Assembly: GCA_018267435.1 (NCBI GenBank)
Contig: JAFDYM010000135.1
Location: forward strand, 1 to 6,405
Length of the DNA stretch: 6,405 bases
Direction: 5' to 3'
From: Bacteroidota bacterium
Lineage (GTDB): Bacteria > Bacteroidota > Bacteroidia > Chitinophagales > LD1
The notes under the pieces were generated by a model that had not been told where the DNA came from, did not search any database, and saw only the letters and a list, made by a program, of their open reading frames with translations. Position 1 is the stretch's first letter. Every line of letters starts with the position of its first letter. Positions 1-5,102 of the stretch are shown here, piece after piece. Both the position numbers and the translations under genes were made by a program.

Positions 1-139
1 CGGCTTCTTCTACTACGTATTGTATAACGGGTTTATCTATTATCACCAGCATTTCCTTAGGCTGTGCCTTGGTGGCAGGTAGCAAGCGGGTGCCGAAACC
101 AGCGGCAGGTATCACCGCTTTTGTTACTGCTTTTTGCAT
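1..139 (-). CDS. galU: UTP:glucose-1-phosphate uridylyltransferase (GalU type), N-terminal part, cut by window edge
   Basis: The enzyme joins UTP and a sugar 1-phosphate (normally glucose 1-phosphate) to give the UDP-sugar and pyrophosphate, in the cytoplasm. Only 46 codons are visible, starting at an ATG at 139-137. They hold the diagnostic N-terminal nucleotide-binding signature of the GalU family: AVIPAAGFGTRLLPATKA at residues 8-24, then PKEML at 27-31 and DKPVIQYVVEEA at 35-46. The GxGTRxLPxTKxxPKEML arrangement separates it from GlmU- and RfbA-type enzymes, which carry other residues after the GxGTR loop. The gene starts 2 nt after the stop codon of the kinase before it (TAA-TC-ATG), with no clear Shine-Dalgarno, so translational coupling is likely. 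This context suggests that its substrate may be the sugar 1-phosphate made by that kinase rather than, or as well as, glucose 1-phosphate; this is inference. Family assignment is firm, substrate is open, and the C-terminal part lies outside the window. Confidence 0.9.
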   Translation of the reverse strand, partial: MQKAVTKAVIPAAGFGTRLLPATKAQPKEMLVIIDKPVIQYVVEEA

Positions 140-141
140 GA

Positions 142-1134
142 TTAAGCTATGTCAGGTTTTATTACTTCAGCTCCTATGCTGTGCATGGCTGTACTAAGCT
201 GCTGAAACATATGTTCATCTTGGTAAGTGCCAATAATAGCACCGCCGCTGCCGGTAAACTTAGCGCTGGCACCTACGGCACGGGCTGTTTCTACCAATTG
301 TTTGTTGCCTTTGCTTATGGCTATGGTGTTATTGCGTATATCGAAGTTCTGGTTGATGAGTGCAGCAATATCTTTATCGCCGTGCTTTAGTTTATGCCAC
401 ACGGCATCGGTTAATTGTCGCCATTGTTCAATAGCGCGCAGTACCTCTGCATCGCCTTTTTTATAGCGGGCGGCAAGGTCGTTATGCATTACTTCCGAGC
501 CTTCAGATAAATTGGTTCTGTATGCCAAATATAAATTAGGTAGCAGCGATTTATCGAAAGGGATATAGTCGCCATAGCCTTGTTTATCCATCAGTTCTTT
601 ATCGAAGTTCATGTATACGGGTGTAGCATATACTTGCGCCACCCTATCCTGCAATCCCGCACCTATGTGTAGTTCATCTTTCTCTGCCGAGAGGATGATG
701 TTGGCTAGAACAGGCTTAGGTATTTCAATATCGTAAAACTGTAATAAGGCGTTTATGGCAGCAGTGATGATGGCACTGGAACCTGCCAAGCCTAAGCGGC
801 CAGGTATATTACTATCGTAACTTAATGTAAAGTTCTTGATAGGTATTTCTATGTTATGCTGCGTGCAATATTGGTGCAGCACTTTAATGGTAGCTTTTAT
901 TAAGCGTGTACCGCCATAGTAGCCGTTGCTGCTTATTTCATCGGCCAAATCATCTATGTCGTAAAATAGCAAACGCTCCCTTCCGCAAGGTATTATATGT
1001 AGCTTATCACTCGGTGTTAATTCTACCTCGGCGCGAAAATTTTTGAATACAAAGGCTATGGTTTTGCCATAATACCCGTCTGACGGGTTGCCTATCAAGG
1101 CCGCGCGGGGATATGCCTGTGTTTTAATAACCAT
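142..1134 (-). CDS. GHMP-family sugar 1-kinase, glucuronokinase-like
   Basis: Predicted cytoplasmic ATP-dependent kinase that phosphorylates a sugar at C1. All three GHMP motifs are visible in the 330 residues: the N-terminal substrate loop PRAALIGNPSDGYYGK (9-24), the ATP-binding loop GRLGLAGSSAIITAA (112-126) and the C-terminal glycine loop AKFTGSGGAI (291-300). D163 in GLQDRVAQVY is the likely catalytic acid. Several stretches match what I remember of Arabidopsis glucuronokinase (EC 2.7.1.43): the GNPSD.Y.G start, GYYGG.RL at 71-78, LSYDSNIP at 104-111, AGLQDRVAQVY at 159-169 and NFDIR at 263-267. Length also fits (plant enzyme about 360). It does not show the FGGGTD loop of heptose-7-phosphate kinases (HddA), nor galactokinase or mevalonate kinase signatures. 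Start is ATG, 1 nt after the stop of the methyltransferase. With the following galU-type gene it could form a sugar to sugar-1-phosphate to UDP-sugar route. GHMP family is near certain; glucuronate as substrate is likely but unproven, and another uronic acid or sugar is possible. Confidence 0.87.
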   Translation of the reverse strand: MVIKTQAYPRAALIGNPSDGYYGKTIAFVFKNFRAEVELTPSDKLHIIPCGRERLLFYDIDDLADEISSNGYYGGTRLIKATIKVLHQYCTQHNIEIPIKNFTLSYDSNIPGRLGLAGSSAIITAAINALLQFYDIEIPKPVLANIILSAEKDELHIGAGLQDRVAQVYATPVYMNFDKELMDKQGYGDYIPFDKSLLPNLYLAYRTNLSEGSEVMHNDLAARYKKGDAEVLRAIEQWRQLTDAVWHKLKHGDKDIAALINQNFDIRNNTIAISKGNKQLVETARAVGASAKFTGSGGAIIGTYQDEHMFQQLSTAMHSIGAEVIKPDIA

Positions 1135-1135
1135 A

Positions 1136-1846
1136 CTACAATGTTGGCAGGCTGGCTACCTCGTACAGCGCCATTACCTTATCGCTAAAGTCGTTATCGT
1201 TACTAATTTTTGTATCGGCAATAGTGGCAATAGGCTTAGGAAAATTGTAAGGCGCTATCTGCAAATTAATAGCACGCCAGTCGCCAGTTATAATATCCTT
1301 GTTAGCAGTGCGTGTAGTGAAGGTAGTAGTCATAAAATACTTGCTACCGCTACGCTTTATATTATTGATGGCCGCAAATACTTTGTCCTCGCTAAGGTGC
1401 ACTAGGCAATCGCGCGTAAACACTAAATCTACTTTCGGCAAATCGCTCTTGGTAAGGTCGAGGTGCTTGAAGGTTACGCCTTGCTTTTCGAACTTCCTAT
1501 TATTGCTTTCTACTAGGTCGGCTACTATGTCGCCACCTGTGTATGCTACGCCATCTTTAGTTATATGCTGCATCCAGTAGTAGTCGCCGCAAGGTATATC
1601 TAGCATACTTTGTATGCCATATTCCTTAAACACGTTTGGCAGATGGTTAGCTATGTTCTGCGTTTCTTCTTTGGTAGAGCCATCGCCGCTTACCGATTCC
1701 TTATTGCCCCAGTATTGTTTTTGGTAGATGGTAGTAAATACATCTTCCGTTTCCTTGCCCTTAAACTGGCCCAACTTCGATTTGAAGTATTTCCAGTGCA
1801 AAGCCAATATAAACTTGGGTACAAATTTCCTGATGGTCTCTTTCAT
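1136..1846 (-). CDS. class I SAM-dependent methyltransferase of a glycan locus
   Basis: Predicted methyltransferase of 236 residues with a Rossmann SAM-binding core. Motif I is LDIPCGDYYWM at 82-92 (the DxPCGD variant of the usual GxGxG loop); GGDI at 104-107 holds the acidic residue expected to bind the SAM ribose; HLDLT at 128-132 and DLVFTRDCLVHLS at 140-152 are the later core motifs. Upstream of the core lies YWGNKESVSGDGST (45-58), and downstream GDWRAINL (188-195); I associate the combination of S-V-S-G-x-G-S, D-I-P-C-G-D and R-D-C-L-V-H-L with a methyltransferase family common in bacterial glycan clusters, whose acceptor is generally not known. No signal peptide or membrane segment is evident, so it should act in the cytoplasm, perhaps on a nucleotide sugar or lipid-linked glycan. 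It lies 15 nt after the glycosyltransferase and 1 nt before the kinase, as part of the same operon. Fold is secure; the methyl acceptor cannot be read from sequence. Confidence 0.85.
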   Translation of the reverse strand: MKETIRKFVPKFILALHWKYFKSKLGQFKGKETEDVFTTIYQKQYWGNKESVSGDGSTKEETQNIANHLPNVFKEYGIQSMLDIPCGDYYWMQHITKDGVAYTGGDIVADLVESNNRKFEKQGVTFKHLDLTKSDLPKVDLVFTRDCLVHLSEDKVFAAINNIKRSGSKYFMTTTFTTRTANKDIITGDWRAINLQIAPYNFPKPIATIADTKISNDNDFSDKVMALYEVASLPTL

Positions 1847-1861
1847 TGCTGTAATAGTGCT

Positions 1862-3016
1862 TTATGCACCGCTAATGTGATATAAATTTTTCAATTGCTC
1901 TACGATGCGCTCCTTGCTGTACCTTTCGCCTATGGCCTTGCCCATTTCGGCGCGGTTATAAGTAGCGTAGTTAGCTATCATTTTATCAATAGCTTGGGCT
2001 ATGCCCTCGGCTGTTTTTTTTTCTATCCATATACCATTGCTGGTATCAATAAACTCTTCTGGGCCACCGCAGCGGGTGCTTATTACAGGCAAACCATTTA
2101 TAATGGCCTCGGCGGCTGCTATGCTAAATGTTTCGAAATTGCTGGTAAGCATGTAAAAGTGGTGCCGCTTGTACAGCGCAGGTATTTCCTTATTTGCTAT
2201 ATAGCCAGTAAAGCGGATATGCTTATCGAGCAGGCCTTGCTGCTCGGCTACTTGCTTGTAGCGCGGCAAATCGTTACCCCCACCTACAAATGTTATTTCG
2301 AATTGCGGGTGCTGTTTCACTACAAGGGCAACCGCCTCTATCAATAGGCTTACGTTCTTTTCGTGGTCGTTAAGGTTACCAACAAACAAGGCGCGGATAC
2401 TATCTGTTGGCGTTGGAGATAACTGCACCTTGCTAGGTATATCCAATATGTTGTTAGTTATTACCACTTTGCCAGCATTATGTGGAGACTTTGCTGCTAT
2501 GGCTTTTTGTAGATATGCCGATACCGCAGATATGCCCTTGGCACGATTGAACAGTTTTTGCGTTACGGTTTTCATAAAGCTAGGTAGCTTCTCGTATCGC
2601 CCATCCTCATTGGTATAGCCGCTCCAGTGTTCGGTTATTATTACAGGTACATCTAGTAAGAATAGTAGCAGATATACAAACAGCCCAGCAGGGAATACTA
2701 CGTGTAAGTGTATTATGCTTGGCTTGCCATGCTGCGCAACTGTATGGTTGTAAGCTTTGCGAAGTGCAAGTAAGTAGCGTACTTGGTTTATTTGCTTATT
2801 GCCACTAGCCACATACTTAGCTGTAGTAAGCGAAAGGGTTTCATTTTGCTGCTCTTCCTCCATGCTGTTGCCCACTGCTTGTGAAGCATATATGGCACGC
2901 ACTGGCATAAACGTACTGATGGCCTCCGCATGTTTTTTAATGAAAATTCCATTAATTGGAGTTTCTTTGGTGGGATACCACGAGGTAACAATAAGCGAGT
3001 AATTGGGCTTTGCCAT
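1862..3016 (-). CDS. glycosyltransferase, GT4-like (GT-B fold)
   Basis: Predicted retaining glycosyltransferase of 384 residues that transfers a sugar from an activated donor to a growing glycan at the cytoplasmic face of the inner membrane. The N-terminal acceptor domain begins with SLIVTSWYPTKETPINGIFI (7-26), the strand plus glycine loop typical of this family, and includes TEHWSGY at 128-134. The C-terminal donor domain opens with ALFVGNLNDHEKNVSLLIEA (209-228) and carries the E-x7-E motif ETFSIAAAE (E295, E303) followed by GLPVISTRCGGPEEFI (308-323). A hydrophobic stretch at 110-127 is probably a buried strand or membrane-facing patch rather than a true membrane segment. It starts with ATG and has a weak AGGG about 5 nt upstream. 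It is the first gene of the minus-strand operon, and a run of nine A lies in its coding strand near residues 332-335. Donor and acceptor sugars cannot be told from the sequence. Confidence 0.9.
   Translation of the reverse strand: MAKPNYSLIVTSWYPTKETPINGIFIKKHAEAISTFMPVRAIYASQAVGNSMEEEQQNETLSLTTAKYVASGNKQINQVRYLLALRKAYNHTVAQHGKPSIIHLHVVFPAGLFVYLLLFLLDVPVIITEHWSGYTNEDGRYEKLPSFMKTVTQKLFNRAKGISAVSAYLQKAIAAKSPHNAGKVVITNNILDIPSKVQLSPTPTDSIRALFVGNLNDHEKNVSLLIEAVALVVKQHPQFEITFVGGGNDLPRYKQVAEQQGLLDKHIRFTGYIANKEIPALYKRHHFYMLTSNFETFSIAAAEAIINGLPVISTRCGGPEEFIDTSNGIWIEKKTAEGIAQAIDKMIANYATYNRAEMGKAIGERYSKERIVEQLKNLYHISGA
2014..2022 (-). repeat. nine-base poly-A tract inside the glycosyltransferase gene
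   Basis: The coding (minus) strand reads GAA AAA AAA ACA here, giving E332-K333-K334-T335 with nine A in a row. It is the longest homopolymer I see in the window. A one-base slip would change the last 50 residues, after the E-x7-E donor motif. Confidence 0.9.
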
Positions 3017-3060
3017 AGCAGCCCTAAATATACCGTATTGGGCATAATAAGTATAAACGT
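3017..3060. promoter_or_regulatory. 44-bp divergent intergenic region between glycosyltransferase and acetyltransferase genes
   Basis: Both genes are transcribed outward from this gap, so promoters for both are expected in it or in the neighbouring coding ends. On the minus strand TATATTTA (3032-3025) matches seven of eight positions of the Bacteroidota -7 element TAnnTTTG, but it lies only 8 nt before the glycosyltransferase ATG, which would give an almost leaderless transcript, and no -33 TTG is seen at the right distance. No convincing -7 box and no Shine-Dalgarno is visible for the plus-strand acetyltransferase. The promoter role is inferred from layout. Confidence 0.35.
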
Positions 3061-3999
3061 ATGGAAGATTACATTTTTAAGCGCGTAACCGAAGAAAGCT
3101 ACCCCGATCTATTGGCCCTGCACCAGGCGGCCTATGGCAAGCGAGAAACACCAGGCTACTACAAGCACAAAATGAACACTGGCTACCTTGGCCCTTCGCA
3201 CTTGGCATATATCGCTTATGCTAAGAAGGATGGTACGCCTGTGGCTTTCTATGGCGTGTATCCTTACCAGGTGCAATACAAAGGGCAGGTGTACTTAGTA
3301 GCCCAAAGTGGCGATACTATGACTCACCCGGCACATAGCGGAAGGGGTTTGTTTACAGAACTAGCAAAAGTTACTTATAAGCTGGCTAAAGAGAACGGTA
3401 TTCAGTTTGTTTTTGGCTTTCCTAATCATAAGTCCTTTCCTGTTCTTACCAAAAAATTAGGCTGGGGCTATAAAGAGAACATGAACAGCTATGCCATAAA
3501 GGTATTTACATTGCCTTTAGCAGCAGTTGCAAAGAAATCGTATATACTTAGGGTAATGTATGCTAGTTATCTAAAGGTGATGATTTCATTCTTTAAGAGT
3601 AGTACTAAACTTATTCCAAATTCAGTTATTACTGATAAGCTTGGTGGCGTATACCGCACTCCTGCCTTTGTTAAGTACAAGCAGTTTTATGATAATTACT
3701 TTATAGACCTAAATGGCAAGGCTGCTTGGGTGAAGGTGGATGGAGATATGATAGTAGGCGATATGGAACTGATGAGTGACAGAGAAATGCTACATGCTAT
3801 GAGTAAACTGAAGCAGATAGCATTTTGGCTTGGGTGTATAAGGATAATATGGCAGGTAGGAAAAGATACGCCGCTCGACCATCTGCTGAAAGGTAAGGCT
3901 GAACTTGGCGAAGGTATATACGTTTGCCACCTCGATTTACAATCGAGCTTACCTCTTGACGATATCAAGTATGTGTATGCCGACTACGACACCTTCTAA
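3061..3999 (+). CDS. GNAT-family N-acetyltransferase of a glycan locus
   Basis: Predicted cytoplasmic acyltransferase of 312 residues using acetyl-CoA or a related acyl-CoA. The N-terminal half holds the GNAT core: strand VAFYGVYPYQVQYKG (61-75), then QSGDTMTHPAHSGRGLFTEL (82-101), whose HSGRGLF part fits the Q/R-x-x-G-x-G/A pyrophosphate-binding loop of motif A, followed by the helix LAKVTYKLAKENG (101-113) and FVFGFPNHKSFPVLTKKLGW (116-135). The second half (about 180-312) is less characteristic and may be a second, degenerate GNAT-like domain, as in other long members found in Bacteroidota polysaccharide clusters. The likely target is an amino sugar of the repeat unit, but this is inference. 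ATG start with no visible Shine-Dalgarno. It is the only plus-strand gene between minus-strand neighbours, and its TAA overlaps the stop of the convergent deacetylase. Family is secure, substrate unknown. Confidence 0.82.
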   Translation: MEDYIFKRVTEESYPDLLALHQAAYGKRETPGYYKHKMNTGYLGPSHLAYIAYAKKDGTPVAFYGVYPYQVQYKGQVYLVAQSGDTMTHPAHSGRGLFTELAKVTYKLAKENGIQFVFGFPNHKSFPVLTKKLGWGYKENMNSYAIKVFTLPLAAVAKKSYILRVMYASYLKVMISFFKSSTKLIPNSVITDKLGGVYRTPAFVKYKQFYDNYFIDLNGKAAWVKVDGDMIVGDMELMSDREMLHAMSKLKQIAFWLGCIRIIWQVGKDTPLDHLLKGKAELGEGIYVCHLDLQSSLPLDDIKYVYADYDTF

Positions 4000-4991
4000 A
4001 AGCCGTAGCTATTAAACGCCCTGTTTATGGCTACAATATTCGATTCGTAAGTAGTGGTGCTGCTTATGCAGTAGCGAGGTAAAACGCTTTTATCATTAAC
4101 ATCAGAAGCGCAACGGTAATTGGCGGCCAACAGGTTCTTGTATCCAGCTGCTATTGATGCCTTTTTTACTTCATCAGTATAGCTGCCATCAGGGTATGCT
4201 ACTGCTACTACAGGCTTTTGAATTGCATTTTCTATAAGCATTCTGCTCTTAGTCAACTCTTCTTGCGCGGCCTCTACCGATATTTCTCCCAAGTTAGGGT
4301 GGCTGTATGAGTGTGCTGCTATTTCAATCAATCCATCTGCTGCCAACTGCCTGTTCTGTTCGGCGGTCATTAGCTTCCAATGTTCGCGCGGATAATCGTG
4401 AATTACGTCTTTCAGTTTTACCTGTTTATCTAGCTCGGCAAATAGAATGTGCCTCTTAGCTAAGTCAAGTCTCTGTATCAATCGTACCAATTCATACTCA
4501 CTGCTTACCGAGGGTTCGTTTACTACGCTGGTATCAATTTTGCTGTAGTTAAGTTTCTTTTTTATAAAGAAAAGGTGGTCGTACCAAGCTATAGCCTCTG
4601 GATTTTCAATGCTATTGCCTATTACATATATGGTAGCGTTGTAGTTAAACTCTTTAAGTAAGGGCGCTACCCTATTGTAGTTGTTTTCATAGCCATCATC
4701 AAAGGTAAGGGCAAGGGTTTTGCGCTTGGGCTTATATTCATCTCTATACATTTGGAAGATGGTATCTTGCGATACTACATCGAAATTCTGTTTGAAATAT
4801 TCCAAGTGCTTGCGGAACTGCTTTACCTCTATAGGGCCCAAGCTTATGCTATGGTCGGGTTTCTCCACCACACCATGGTACACAAGTATTAGCTTGTTGT
4901 GCTGTGCTGCACTCGAAAATAACTTTTCTGTACCTGTGCTAACTACTGCAGGGAATACAACTTTGCGCGCTATTTGCTTTAATATGCTCAA
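3996..4991 (-). CDS. polysaccharide deacetylase (NodB homology, carbohydrate esterase family 4)
   Basis: Predicted metal-dependent deacetylase of 331 residues that removes acetyl groups from N-acetylated (or O-acetylated) sugars. NodB motif 1 is TFDDG at 96-100 (D98 general base, D99 metal ligand), motif 2 is HSYSH at 227-231 (metal ligands H227 and H231), and motif 3 is AYPDGSY at 265-271. LVYHGV at 36-41 is the typical N-terminal strand of this subgroup. About 126 residues separate motifs 1 and 2, well above the usual 45-60, with an inserted helical region at roughly 130-205. No signal peptide or lipobox is evident, so it may act in the cytoplasm on a lipid-linked precursor. The start is a TTG at 4991-4989: an in-frame TAA lies at 5063-5061, no ATG, GTG or other TTG occurs between, and the first internal Met is residue 81, too close to motif 1. 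Convergent with the acetyltransferase, 4-nt overlap. Substrate unknown. Confidence 0.88.
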   Translation of the reverse strand: MSILKQIARKVVFPAVVSTGTEKLFSSAAQHNKLILVYHGVVEKPDHSISLGPIEVKQFRKHLEYFKQNFDVVSQDTIFQMYRDEYKPKRKTLALTFDDGYENNYNRVAPLLKEFNYNATIYVIGNSIENPEAIAWYDHLFFIKKKLNYSKIDTSVVNEPSVSSEYELVRLIQRLDLAKRHILFAELDKQVKLKDVIHDYPREHWKLMTAEQNRQLAADGLIEIAAHSYSHPNLGEISVEAAQEELTKSRMLIENAIQKPVVAVAYPDGSYTDEVKKASIAAGYKNLLAANYRCASDVNDKSVLPRYCISSTTTYESNIVAINRAFNSYGF

Positions 4992-5015
4992 TTGAAATAG
5001 GTTTGAATTGAAGCA

Positions 5016-5023
5016 TAAATATA
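5016..5023 (-). promoter_or_regulatory. possible -7 element for the deacetylase gene
   Basis: TATATTTA on the minus strand matches TAnnTTTG at seven of eight positions and ends 24 nt before the TTG start, which would leave a leader of about 15-20 nt. The same eight bases occur in front of the glycosyltransferase gene. No -33 TTG is seen at a normal distance (the nearest lies only 12 nt upstream), and A/T octamers arise easily by chance. Confidence 0.25.
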
Positions 5024-5048
5024 AGCAGCGATTGGCAACTAAGCCGAT

Positions 5049-5082
5049 TTTAGCTTGGGTTTAGCTACTTTTGTATTTTAGC
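5049..5082. repeat. three direct copies of TTTAGC around the flippase promoter
   Basis: TTTAGC occurs at 5049-5054, 5060-5065 and 5077-5082, with start-to-start spacings of 11 and 17 bp. The first two copies are extended to TTTAGCT and lie one helical turn apart; the second overlaps the first base side of the -7 box. TAGCT (5051-5055) and AGCTA (5063-5067) also form a 5-bp inverted repeat with a 7-nt spacer. An operator role is possible but unproven. Confidence 0.4.
5066..5073 (+). promoter_or_regulatory. Bacteroidota-type -7 promoter element for the flippase gene
   Basis: TACTTTTG is a perfect match to the TAnnTTTG -7 consensus of Bacteroidota housekeeping promoters. It would place transcription start near 5078-5082, giving a leader of about 20-25 nt that contains the AGGAA ribosome binding site. 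I see no TTG or TTTG at the expected distance upstream (the nearest candidates are 8 and 31 nt away), so the -33 half is weak or absent. Confidence 0.55.
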
Positions 5083-5092
5083 AGTATAAAAA

Positions 5093-5097
5093 AGGAA
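5093..5097 (+). promoter_or_regulatory. ribosome binding site AGGAA for the flippase TTG start
   Basis: AGGAA lies 5 nt before the TTG at 5103-5105. It is the clearest Shine-Dalgarno-like sequence in the window and supports TTG as the true start, since an in-frame TAG at 5079-5081 rules out any start further upstream. Confidence 0.6.
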
Positions 5098-5102
5098 ATA
5101 GA

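Larger units (their letters stand above)
4992..5102. other. 111-bp divergent control region between deacetylase and flippase genes
   Basis: This is the longest non-coding stretch in the window. It holds the flippase -7 box, its AGGAA site, the TTTAGC repeats and a weak minus-strand -7-like box. No terminator hairpin, riboswitch or small open frame is apparent. Confidence 0.7.

Noticed and set aside
142..1134. Alternative assignment of the kinase as heptose-7-phosphate kinase (HddA), galactokinase or mevalonate kinase
   Set aside because: The N-terminal loop is GNPSD rather than the GGGTD of HddA, and galactokinase and mevalonate kinase signatures are absent; the order of motifs fits glucuronokinase best.
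1895..2347. A 150-codon plus-strand open frame antisense to the glycosyltransferase gene
   Set aside because: It lies wholly opposite a gene with strong family motifs and shows no recognisable domain; it is a shadow frame.
2788..3045. An 85-codon minus-strand open frame starting upstream of the glycosyltransferase ATG
   Set aside because: It overlaps the glycosyltransferase start in another frame, reads as a frame-shifted copy of the same DNA, and has no domain.
3990..4030. A terminator between the convergent acetyltransferase and deacetylase genes
   Set aside because: The stop codons overlap and no stable GC-rich stem followed by a T run is seen on either strand.
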